Shown: positions 34,911-46,400 of the stretch, one piece after another
Layout: every line of letters starts with the position of its first letter
Position numbering within the stretch: position 1 is the first letter of the stretch
The notes under the pieces: generated by a model
The model's database searches: none
Seen by the model: the letters and a program-made list of their open reading frames with translations, nothing else
Told to the model about the DNA's origin: nothing
Position numbers and translations under genes: made by a program
DNA from: Phoronis australis
Taxonomy: Eukaryota; Phoronida; Phoronidae
Assembly (NCBI GenBank): GCA_002633005.1
Contig: NMRA01000034.1
Location: 1,363,540 to 1,427,539, forward strand
Length of the DNA: 64,000 bases
Reading direction: 5' to 3'

Positions 34911-37267
34911 TACAGAACACTAAAGGTATTTTCGTAGCCTCAAATTTCACCGGCGCTGGGAAGTAGCCTAAACATATCTGCACATGTGCGAACACTAGTC
35001 TGCGCCAAACCATGAAACTTCCTAGTAAGAGAATGATTTGTCCTGTGACTGAATTTAGCACGTGCCCAAACAACGTTCACATCTCAGAGTAGTCAGCTGA
35101 GCTACGAAAATGTCTGAGGTTTTACCAATGAGGTGAGGGCATGTATCCTTTGGAACACTGGGATACCGTGGCTTAAAATTTCCTCTCAGATACGTTTCAT
35201 TTCTGGGCATATGCGCAAGTCAGGTCGGTGTACCGTCCTTTAGGTCGTTGTACCCTCCTTTAGGTCAACCGGGTGTATACAATGTTGTTTTGTTGCCAGG
35301 GCTTCCATCCAGTTCCTGGTAAATTGATATCGGTTACTTTATAGCACTAGTTTTGTTAATTTTGTGTGTACTGTATTGTATTTATTTATTGTAGTGAGAA
35401 GTACAATTTATTTTAAATAGTTACATGTGTAGCATTGGTAAGAAAAATAAGTACCCAGCCCAGTTAGAAGTGCTTAATTTTTGGTTTTGTTTGAGAGAGT
35501 GGATAGTTTTAGCTTTAGCCTTTTGTGCTCATATAGTAATGGGACTAAGTAATAAATTCAATTTATAGCAAGGTTGTCATATTTGAAACTCGCTTTTCTG
35601 TTTTGATAATAATTCTATTGTTGATTTCAAGTAACAAATTTAAACTTAAGCTGCACTTCGTCCTGTTTAGCTGGTCACGTGATGACAAAAGTTTAGTAAG
35701 GCAGGCTAACATTTCTTGCTTTCTATAGTAAATTATACCATAGTCGGGCTGGAGCTCATATATGTTATTTTTCGCTTAATAAAATGATTCTATTTGAAGT
35801 TGATGGTAGTTTCGAGTTTGACCACCTGGAGTAGCGATCATTTGCAAAATAGATGTCACGAATGGATAAAAACATGCTATACAATACCAGGACATTGTAC
35901 AGAAGACAACTCCAAAGAACGACAGTGGTTTATATCCTATATGCAGGCGCTGATGGTGCATTTGTGTGGCTTAGGGATGAGCTTTACAGGGACAAAAGAC
36001 CGAAGGTCTGTGTCATGAAGCATACTTCGTAACCAATTGTCGGTCGTATTGTAATGTATATATTTTTGTGCTCCTTTTCTCTTCATAAGGCATAATTAAG
36101 TCTAGTTGATTTCTGAACATGTCGGCCATGTCTAGGCCACTCTGGACCAGATGAATTTTTCTCTCGAATGGCGTTCATAGGGAATTTTTATGTGGTCGGG
36201 GTACAATCTGCTAACGCCTTCTCAGACTAATGTTCATTACTAGTAAAATACCTTGCACGGCGCGAACCTTACTTTATCAAGAATTGTGTAGCATTGTAAT
36301 CACCCGCGGTAACGATTAAAGTGTGTGAAAGTTGCTATATGGCCACTTGCAGGCATGCCTGGTGGAAAGGCCATCATGATCACAATTTAGTTATGTTAAC
36401 GTAGTACCATTTAATTTTTTTATTTTGTTTGTGATGATTGCTAACCCCATCACAATGCGTACTGTTCGTTCTCGGTGCTCGCACCAAACAATACAGTCAC
36501 AGCCGAAAAACAGCCATTAAATTGATCAATACTATGCAAAAATTCTCTTCAAATTTCACTTTTTTGAGCTCTGTAAACTCATCAGGTACGACTACATATC
36601 ACGTCGGCGGACTGAAGTCTTTTGGCAAAAATTTCCATCCAGTAACTGGTGCATCCTGTTGGTATTGCAACGGTTATTCTGAGATGCTTCTCATCTGGTC
36701 AGAAATATATGGTTTATTTCTTCAGTTCGGCGAGGGGTTTGACAAATAGTTTGATAATGAATAACTGTTAAATCTCCTGTCTCTACTTTAGCGAGAGATA
36801 CAAAAATGTATTATGGAAAGACGGGGTGTCCCAAAACAATGCCAGTATGCTACTTGCTCACGGATATCGAGGGCACTTGTTTCCATGAATGTTGGTTGTA
36901 ACAGTAATTGTGTAGTGTTTTTTTTTTATAAATATCTATTAAATAGTCCTTTCTGTACTTCCGAAGATACGCACGTCAAAAATGGGTTTGCCCAACTTTC
37001 CGATTTGGAATGGACGCTCAATGAGCTGTTGCAACGGCGGTCGACTTTGTGTCTGGGAGAAACCAGTATTCTGAATAACTTTGTTCTTTCATGCAAATAC
37101 GCAATTATAACATTTATTGTGCATGTATCACAGGCCTTAAAAATCACTCATTTCAATGTCTATCTTGCGAATCACTTATTTCAGCGTATTTCTGTACTAA
37201 ATATTGTAGGAATCACTTATTTCAACGTATTCCTAACTACATGATATATGTTTCGGAGCGTCGGTCA

Positions 37268-37462
37268 TCATGGGGTGGTGGCGTCCATGATTTGCGTGTC
37301 CAGCACCCACTTCAAGATTGGTGCGACGTTCGTGAATACGATTGGCTGGTTTGGATTGTTGTTGCCTTGTACACAATTAGGGAAGTGTGGCCCTTTCGAG
37401 GTTAAGCCCACTAACACGTATTGGTTCCCTTTCTTGCACTGTAACGGACTTCCGTTGTCCCA
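37268..37462 (-). CDS. Pseudoprotease exon: Ser195 region and C-terminus
   Basis: Acceptor caatcatttcag, phase 0, 64 codons then TGA. It starts WDNGSPLQCKKGNQYVLVGL, aligning with GDSGGPL: Asp194 kept, Ser195 replaced by Asn, Gly197 by Ser. It continues SKGPHFPNCVQ and FTNVAPILKWV, the usual C-terminal strand and helix. Confidence 0.85.
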   Translation of the reverse strand, partial: WDNGSPLQCKKGNQYVLVGLTSKGPHFPNCVQGNNNPNQPIVFTNVAPILKWVLDTQIMDATTP

Positions 37463-40400
37463 CTGAAATGATTGATAAGGTGCGCGTGAAGAAGTGGTAT
37501 GTAGTTCAATAATAAAAAGGTGCGCGTCGCAAACTCGGTATAGACCCTTTCAGCGTCCATCACGCACTCAGCATCGTGCAAGCCGAAAATACAGCCAGGT
37601 GCGTGACCCTTTAGCTCCCTTATTTGGAAGTCAGTCAAGTGAGATGACACCCGTATTATAAATGCGTTGCCGCGGGGCCAGCGGCAGTCAGCATGAAATT
37701 CAGAAAAGCAACACCACACACAGTAGGAACCGGGCACTGCACTCCATCTCACAGGGGAAGAGACCTTGAGGAAGTACTACCATAACAGCGTCCGGTTTTG
37801 CCCAATTTCCTTTTTCACCGAATAAACTAAATTCTCCTTTCACAAATGTTTGGGACCAATTATCATAATTGCACGGGTGGTTTCACTTAATTGCAGTGAG
37901 CAAATTTTGTTTCGGCGAAATCGTCACAGTCTCCTGACTGATAGTATGGCCATCTCAAAACCAATTACCAATAACGGGGTAGTTTCGACTCGGTTATTCT
38001 TTGCGCCGTGACGAGGAGGGGAATGGCGGTGAAAACATCGATTTTGATGATGTACAAACACCATTAAAAAACAAAATTGGTTATGGTTTGTGTATTTTTT
38101 AGAAACTGGATACGGCATTTTTAGTATTGCGAAAAGGAAAACCACCTGGTACCAGCCGAAATGATTCGAGATCCATTTTACGACGGCGAACAACTTATAG
38201 CTTTTTTCTGGGAGTAATAGCCAAACGTTGCTTTTTTCTTATACCAGCTGCAGCAGTGGTGCAGTGACGAGCCTGACTACTTTTTAACAACGATCAGACG
38301 GGAGGGGACAGTCCATCAAAAACAAGCTTAGATACGTTTAAGCATCTTGAGAAAACGAATTTCCCTAGACTGATGCAGGTAGGCATTTTTCTTAAAAAAC
38401 TGACGGTTGTGAACCAATTCTGCTATTTTCTTGGGCTTCAACTTTTTGTGTTTGCTTTCATCTCCAAAACGCAGATATGTTAAATGTTGACACTGAAGTA
38501 GCCAACTTTTTCAAATATCCTGCAGTACGACTGTTGTCGCCCCAATATTCTTACCCCGCACAATCCGCTGTATTTCCCGTGTCCGTATCCGCACAGTTCG
38601 TCACTTGTGACGCCCTGCAGGTGTCTCGCGCATTGCTGATGACTGAGGACCTCAAGACTGCCGTCTTTCATCACATTCTTTATGTCGTTAACTACAAAAT
38701 ATTAATTACGATTATACAAAATTCCATTTGGTTTACGGATGGAGTTGCGAGAATGCCATGAAAGAGAGCTCTTCGACTGGGATCACGGCAATTTTATGGC
38801 AACCCAAGTCAAGTGGTATTTAAAACATTTAGTGAGCCAAAGAGGACGTATCTTGTATTTAAGTTTTCATATTTAAAATTTCAGGCAAACAGTTACACAC
38901 ATTAAAAAGGCATATCGAGACGTTTGGAGTTGCTAGACATGATGCCTAAGGGGAAATCAACAATTTGTCGGACTTCAAAAGTACTTGCCCTGACTTCAAA
39001 ACCAACTAGCTGGACTAAAAAAAAAAACAATTGCCGGTGTTCTAGTCGGACATCAAAACGCGGTGTGCGGTACTTCAAAACCAGATGGTCGCACCCAAAT
39101 ATTGGTTGACCGGACCTGAAACATGTTGGCCGTTACTAAAATATAATGGGCGAACAAATCACCGGCCAACTGGCTATAGCACCGGCCATCGTACGTGTTT
39201 TGGGTCAGCCAACTAGTTTTTTGGGTGAGGCCATCGAGTTTTGAAGTCCGGACAACACGTTTGATCACCGGTCATTAGATTTGCAGTCCAGCCAATTGGT
39301 TTTGAAGTCCAGGCCAGTGGTTTCAAAGTCCAACCAATTGTTAGCTCCCCCTTGATGTCTTATAGTGACACAGCCCGTGAGGTTTCACCAACACTAAGAT
39401 GGCAGACATGAGAGTATTTATATGCGCTAACTGCGAAGCGATGCCGAAGCTAGTTTACAGTGAAACATTTAAAGGCGGATGCAACCTTTTTTCATGTCAT
39501 TTTTAGCAAAAATAAGGTTCGTTGATTATCCAAGACATATTTTTCACTTGTTTACTGCTTTTCGTAATTTGATTTATTACTCGTCGTCTACTCCGGAAGT
39601 GACGTTTTGGGAGGCAAAAGTTTCGCGCCAATTTCTTTTCATTATAGTCGGACTGTGAGAGCTGTCGAGTCAGTCATTGTTCTACCTCGGTTGTGATAAG
39701 TTCGGTCGTCTTTTGCTTTTGTTTACAAGTCAGTCAACATGCCACGCTGTTGCTACGTGCCGGGATGTACTCATTATCGTCTCACACGCGCTTTTTGGGT
39801 ACTTTGCGTCGCTTTCCGAAGGATGACACACTTCACCGTACTTGGCTAGCTCGTTCATGTGAAGAACGCAGCGCTACCCGTCCAGGCAACGAACAAAGCA
39901 GTGGAGGGTTACCGAGTGTGTGGCAAGCAGTTTCTGCCATCAGATTACGACATAGATATGTACGCTGAATTGATAAACGTCCCTGCGAAACAACGCCTGA
40001 AGAAGGGTACCATACCGTCGCTGTCGGATTTCTGGCAGTGCCCCGTCGCCAACCCCGAGAAGTGCGTTTTTGAAGCGAGAAGCCTCGCGATCGAGCTGTG
40101 GCCACTATATACAGTGACTGGAGGCTATTTATCTACTGTCACCCGTGCATCTGAACGTACCCCATTGCGTGCACTCCCGGGAACTACATGTATCAGTGAT
40201 TCGTCCTGTGCTGTTGTCTCTAGCAATATGTCCGGGATAATCAACGAACCTTATTTTTGCTAAAAATGACATGAAAAAGGTTGCCTTCGCCTTTAACACT
40301 TGAGGGTGATATAAAGGTCATGACAAATTAAAAGAGGTACACGGATGGCGATTGGCGATACACTGTAAATACTTTTTAGAAATCCTCGCGGTAACTTTGA

Positions 40401-43400
40401 AACCATTTCTGTTGTTTAGAACACAAAATTTTGTCCCACGTGGTTCCTAGCCCTGCCATACGGGAAACCATCCTGGAAATTTATTGAACATTAGTATCTC
40501 CCGACTGTATCTATCTACATTTAGTTACACTGACTGGGGTGGGCACGAGAAATAGGCCTTCGACAACAGTGTCTGCTGTGTGTTATGTTCGCAAAATATG
40601 AAAAGGGTAAAATAACGTGGAATGCTGGTCTAAGAGGAAACAATAACAGTTTTGACAACGGCAATCTTTCTGATGGTTAGACTCACAGCATGCAAATTTT
40701 GGTTTTGTTATTTTCTGGAAATGTTTTGAAACTAAGCTTCAAATTCAGCAACATCTCTTTCGTGTCTGAGATGAAACAATTGTGAATTGTACAGAGCATG
40801 TTCTCGTCTGGAACCATCTCGTCAGAATACATATAAAAATGTCATTATACATGTACCTTGCGGTATTGTCCAACCAGCTTGTGTACAGGTCATCCCGGAG
40901 TAGTCGTCTGATATTTGAGGCAGACATATTGGTTGAACGCTCTCGCTAAATTGAATTGGATACTTGATCTTCAATAAGGCAACGTTGAAATTTTTGTTAT
41001 TGTTGGACTGAAATTTAAACACAAACAAATGGTTGAACACCTTCGTATTGTCAGCCATATTAAACACAATACTGAATCAAACCAGTGTTTGGAATTGCTT
41101 ACTTGACATCAGTTAGGGTTTGTGTGTCGCATGCGTGAGAACATGCAGTTGAAGCCGCAGCACTTCCGTAATTATGGCACCAATGCCCAACAACCAGCTA
41201 AGTCTAAGTAATGAGTTATAGACAGACCAGGTATACTGTAGCTCATTGGTCTAGGTAATTATGGAACGACCTCAGCGTCACCTGGTGATGACACTTTCCC
41301 ACCTTGTCACGATTCAGTTGGATGAGTAGGACGTTGGTGTTAATGACGGAGAGTTGGGAGCCATGTGCCAGTACTTGTAGAATAAACAACTGACATTCAA
41401 TTTGCAGCAGTTAACCGAAACTCATGACTGAGGAATCGCATCGGGCACTTGACTAATAGGGTATCATTAGAGATTTGTGCTATTCTGGCTTTCCACGATA
41501 TTTATCGGAAGTTCGGCGACACTTTTATGATTTCCTTAGTATTCGTATAAACTGGTCGTAATGAATCAATTCGAATTGAGCGTGGTGAACATGATACACT
41601 TGGATATTTCATGTCCTGCCAGCTGTAGAGTCCTACTATATGTCTGGCGCATCTTATGACGTGGGCGAAGCATAACTATAGATTTTAACTCGGTAAAAGT
41701 ATTATTTTCTGAAAGGCAGACCGCATGCAGAATTTGATATGAGACTTTCGTGATCTGTCATTTATTGCGTCACGTGACCATGCTTAACGAAAAAGAAAGT
41801 TACATTGATAACAAAACAACGGTATCAATAACTTGATCAAATTCTGTTTGTTAGCAATATCCGGAATGACAGCTCAAAAACACGTTGGTTTTCTGAAATA
41901 TCATTTTGCATTCGAGTAATGCAACTTTGGAGTTTTTTCATGAAAATTGTGTCTTTATTTTTCGATAACCCCTCATGCAAAAGTGGAACATTTTGAAAGT
42001 GTTTTGGAGAATACATGTGTAGTACATAAAAAAAATTTTAGGTCTATATGAATCCGCTCAGCCACATCTAAGATATGATATTCCGAAATTAGCCAAATTT
42101 GAACAATTTTCTAGAGCCCTAGTATATAACCTTAAAGGAGAGTATACCAGACACCTTTGGCTTGAGCATTGAAAATAGCCTTCAAAACTGACTCACGGAC
42201 GCGACAAGAGCGTTCCATTTTTCACATAAGCGCGTTCAATAGCTGGAACTTACGTTATATTTTGGATGCACGTAAATTTTCTCGACATCCAGGGACTGTT
42301 CTGTGGTATCTGGTAGAAACAGAGAATGCTCACCGGCCACCACTGTATATTTGGAAGGGTTCTGATTCCTACAAGTAAATTTCATCAAATAGTGATTCTA
42401 TTCGCGCCGCATGGCGACTCTCCAATGGTTCGTATTTTTGGTCACAAGAGATGATGTGCAAGAAAGGCTAACTACATAATATAGAAACGAAAGGTCGTTA
42501 TTTCCCTCAGTTACTTGAAATGGCCATCTGTCAGTATGATGTAGACCTTCCATTGCACTCGTGTGGTTTAAAAGGAGTTTGGCAATTTTTAATTCGGATA
42601 TTGTATCTTGGACGGTCTTTGCCTGCTACATGTACATATCTGCATAACTATGTTCAATTCCAACATTTGACCTCTGCACAATCCCTCTTCCTTGTAGTAA
42701 GGGTTTCGTTTTTCATCGAATGTTATTAATTAAGCTGTAAATGATTTCCACAGACGCCTAGAAGATTTCTTTGTAATTGCTAGAAATCATTCATTAATCG
42801 GATCGGGGAATCTCGCGGCCGCGTCGTCATTGCTATGTGTCTAGAGCTGGAAAACTTCTTTCTATAAACATATCCATGAACACTTGCACTACACATTTTT
42901 GTTAAAACAGCAATTCAGAATTCAAGGCTCTCACCAGCTGTATTTTTTCTTTAGGAAAATTACCGTAGTGCCAAGATATCGCACGAGTTACTTAGTGGCA
43001 TGTAACAATACACGGGACCACGGTTTCGTCCGCCATTTTATTTAGATATGGAATAATAACGTGTAGTAGACAGAAGAAGGTGTTAAAACCATTTTTCAAA
43101 CGTCACCAATTAAGTTCTCAGAAGGCAGCCATTATATTATTTAAAAAAAATGTAACAGAGCAAGTCTCCACTGAACATCAAAAATGTGTATTTCCTCTCA
43201 TCAGGCATACGTTTCAGTTCAATTGCACATGATAACGATCAATTTTCATAAAGGCAAAGGAAGGAAACACCCTTCTCCTGAGCCTGTCGCTAGCGAAGTC
43301 CCCGACACATACAGTCGCGCCCACATGCCCACGTAACAAAGGCATTAGCATAAGAATAACTGAACATTTGCAACTAAATAAGAATAACAATAAGCGTAAA

Positions 43401-46400
43401 GTTACGAACGTCCCGTCACATATCTTTTCTAAAACATTTGAGATAGTTAATTTTCATGTCTAAAACCACGTGCACTCCATTTTGGTGGTTGTTTTAGAAT
43501 GCCACTGAAGAAACACGGAAACTAATTTCTATATCGTCTTGCAGTTCTTGGACACTAAATGTAGACAGGCAGTGTTTCAAGGCTTGCGCTGGTAGCGCGG
43601 AAACTTTAGAAGGCTTACGCGGTTTAATTACATAATTATGAAAAACCCATAACGCTCAATCATCGTGAGAGACCGTCCGGAGTTGGTATATGGTGCAACT
43701 CGGGACGGTCTGGGGTCTACAGGTACAGTTCAACTGTGAGTGTACACCAATGTGATAAACGAGAGTAGTTCTACTTGCTGCGTCAGCTGCTCATGCTTAT
43801 CTCTTTTATGACACACAATGTGTGACTGGGCAAAGCGTTTTCAAAATAATGTGGACAAATCAGTGGAGTGTGAGACCACTGAGGTCCCTGTCAAGTCCTC
43901 ACGGCAATTGTACGTTATGCCGATGCGTATTGAGTGTGATGCCATCTGGAAGGTTTGCATGGCTGAGTGCATCGCCAGTGGATATCTGCGTACTGGGTAC
44001 ACAGTTATGTGATTGTGAGATCTCACGGTTTCAAACGGAGCAACATCGTTTGCACTTTGGACCAGCGGGCAGAGCTTACTGAATATGGCTTGCAGTGGTC
44101 AGTGATCTGACTGTACAATTAATTCTACTGGCTTCGCGAAAACGAAGCAGTGGAACTTGCGACAGCTGTTAACTATGGCAAGAAACTTCTTCTCTGGCTG
44201 TAATCCTTCTCGGGCTGTATCAGGGCACGAGGTGTATAAGCTACAGGTCTGTCTTCCTGCCGTAGAACTCCGCCAAATGCGCAGCTGCTAGCGCCACACT
44301 GTAAGACCCGTTTTGCGTAAATAGTTACACCCCAGTACCGGCCGCTGACATTTCGTTATGTCGAAAGTCTCCTCCCAGTGCTTGGATTTCACCAACGTAA
44401 TTCTGTGTCCTTTGTGATTACGTCCCGGAGAGCTGCATCCACTTCGCTCATCTGAGGAATAAAATTCTTAAGGTTCTGGACGATGCCTGGAAATCCTCTG
44501 CGGAATATCGGCATGTCAGTTACGGCCTAAACCTTATCTGGGTCAGGTTGGAGACCTTTTTCTTGCATGATGTGACCGACATATTTGACACTGGATTTTT
44601 TTTCTGGCACTTTTCGAAGTTCAGGCAGAGGTTGTATTTTGTTGCTCTCTATTGTTCTCAAGGATTTTGTCGTCACGGTGGTTGTCAACAGTGGGGAACC
44701 ATTCAGAATGTCGTTCGTGATCGTTGTTGCTCTCAGCCTTCCCAGTCCTTCGCGCATGAAGTCCATGATACGTTGAAAACATTCTCGAGTTGTCGCCACA
44801 CCATATAGTTGAAGAGTCCGTCAATATCGTCCAATAACTGTTTTGAAGGTAGTAGTTAGGAGACTCGATTCGTAGCCGAGCTGGATTTGCACGAAACTGT
44901 TCTTTGCATCAAGTGTTGACAAAATTGCAGTTTGTAAATGATGTCAAAACCTCTTCCACCGTGGGAAGGGGCTGTAGTACTCTCTCCGTATTCCTTGACA
45001 GAAGTCTTTAGGGTTTAGGCACATGCGAACCTTTTCACCCTTCTTTATGACTACCATCGAATTTACCCAGTGGGTGGGCTCATCGACTTTTCATGAACAC
45101 ATTTTTCAGATGTAGAGCCTTTGGTTGACGCCAAAGTGAATTCGTAATAGTAAGTGGTCTAAACCAAAAATTGTTTAGTGATAGAAGGTGGGGTTTATAC
45201 ACGAAATCTCAACCTGTGACCTTACTCAACCTTACTGTATACAACTTGCTGACGTCAAGATCCAGCTTTCATCAATGATGGCTCCTGCGCACATGCCGAC
45301 AAAGGTCAATTTCTCGTGAATTTTTACCTGAATAATATTGAAACCATTGTTAAAGAAATATCTCCTTGCTTACTAACTAAAACATAATTTATAATTATGG
45401 TTTACCAATAACATAAAACGTGTTAAACGCTTCTTTGCCCTGTTGACAATTGAAAATGGTTTCCATATTTGAATGGAGGCAGGTATAGGTAAGTTTAAAA
45501 GTCATCATATAAGAGGTACGGAAAACATTCGGCAGTCAAATTCTCCATAATGACTTGTTTGATTTGGCCTGTCTTCTTGCAGGGCATTTGGATGTCAATG
45601 ATCTTATTACAAAATGTCCATAAAAGAAAGGGTTAACTTATTATTTTAGGTTATTTTACCATTCTGTCGGTGTGTAAATCGGGACAGCACTCTTGGATTC
45701 ATCTGGTATAAAGTGGGGTGGGTACTTACATGTAGCTGTAGACGTGAACTCAGAGTAGGATAACATGGTGAAGCACGTTTAAACTCGTTATTACGGGTGC
45801 ATAATCAAGAGCGATATTTATCTGTCTCGTGACGTCTCTTGTATTACGTGAAATGCCCAGCGAACCTCTTGACATAATCATCATCGTGTCTAATACTAAC
45901 AGACCCCCAACAATCACTATTCACCTTCCCAAAACCAGTGCCAATCCTTTAAAATCCCCATCCACCTCCCAAACCCAATGCCAATCCGTTACAATCACTA
46001 CCCACCTCCCCAAACCTAGCACCAATCCCTTACAATCATTATCCTCCTTCCCAAACCCAGTGCCAATTCCTTACAATCACCATCCACTTCCTCAAACCCA
46101 GTGCCAATCCCTTACCATCACAATCCACCTCCTCAAACCCAGTGCCAATCCCTTACAATCACTATCCTCCCAAAACCAGTGCCAATCCCTTACAACCCCG
46201 TCCACCTCCCCAAACCCAGTGCTAATCCTTTACAATTACCATCCACCTGCTCAAACCCAGCGACAATCCCATACAATCGCTGTCCACCTCAAAACCAGTG
46301 CCAATCCCTTACAACCCCATCCACCTCCCCAAACCCAGTGTCAATCCTTTACAATCAATATCCACCTCCCCAAATCCAGTGCCAATCCCTAATAAGCCCC

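Larger units (their letters stand above)
32916..37267. other. Interval between the two convergent genes; no supported gene
   Basis: The plus-strand TRIM-NHL-like gene and the minus-strand pseudoprotease gene end toward each other here. Contents seen: a tandem repeat (33441-33615), a MITE-like element (34477-34910) and a short AATCACTTATTTCA tandem repeat (about 37145-37238). AATAAA words occur near 35551 and 35776 on the plus strand but cannot be tied to a transcript. Confidence 0.5.
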
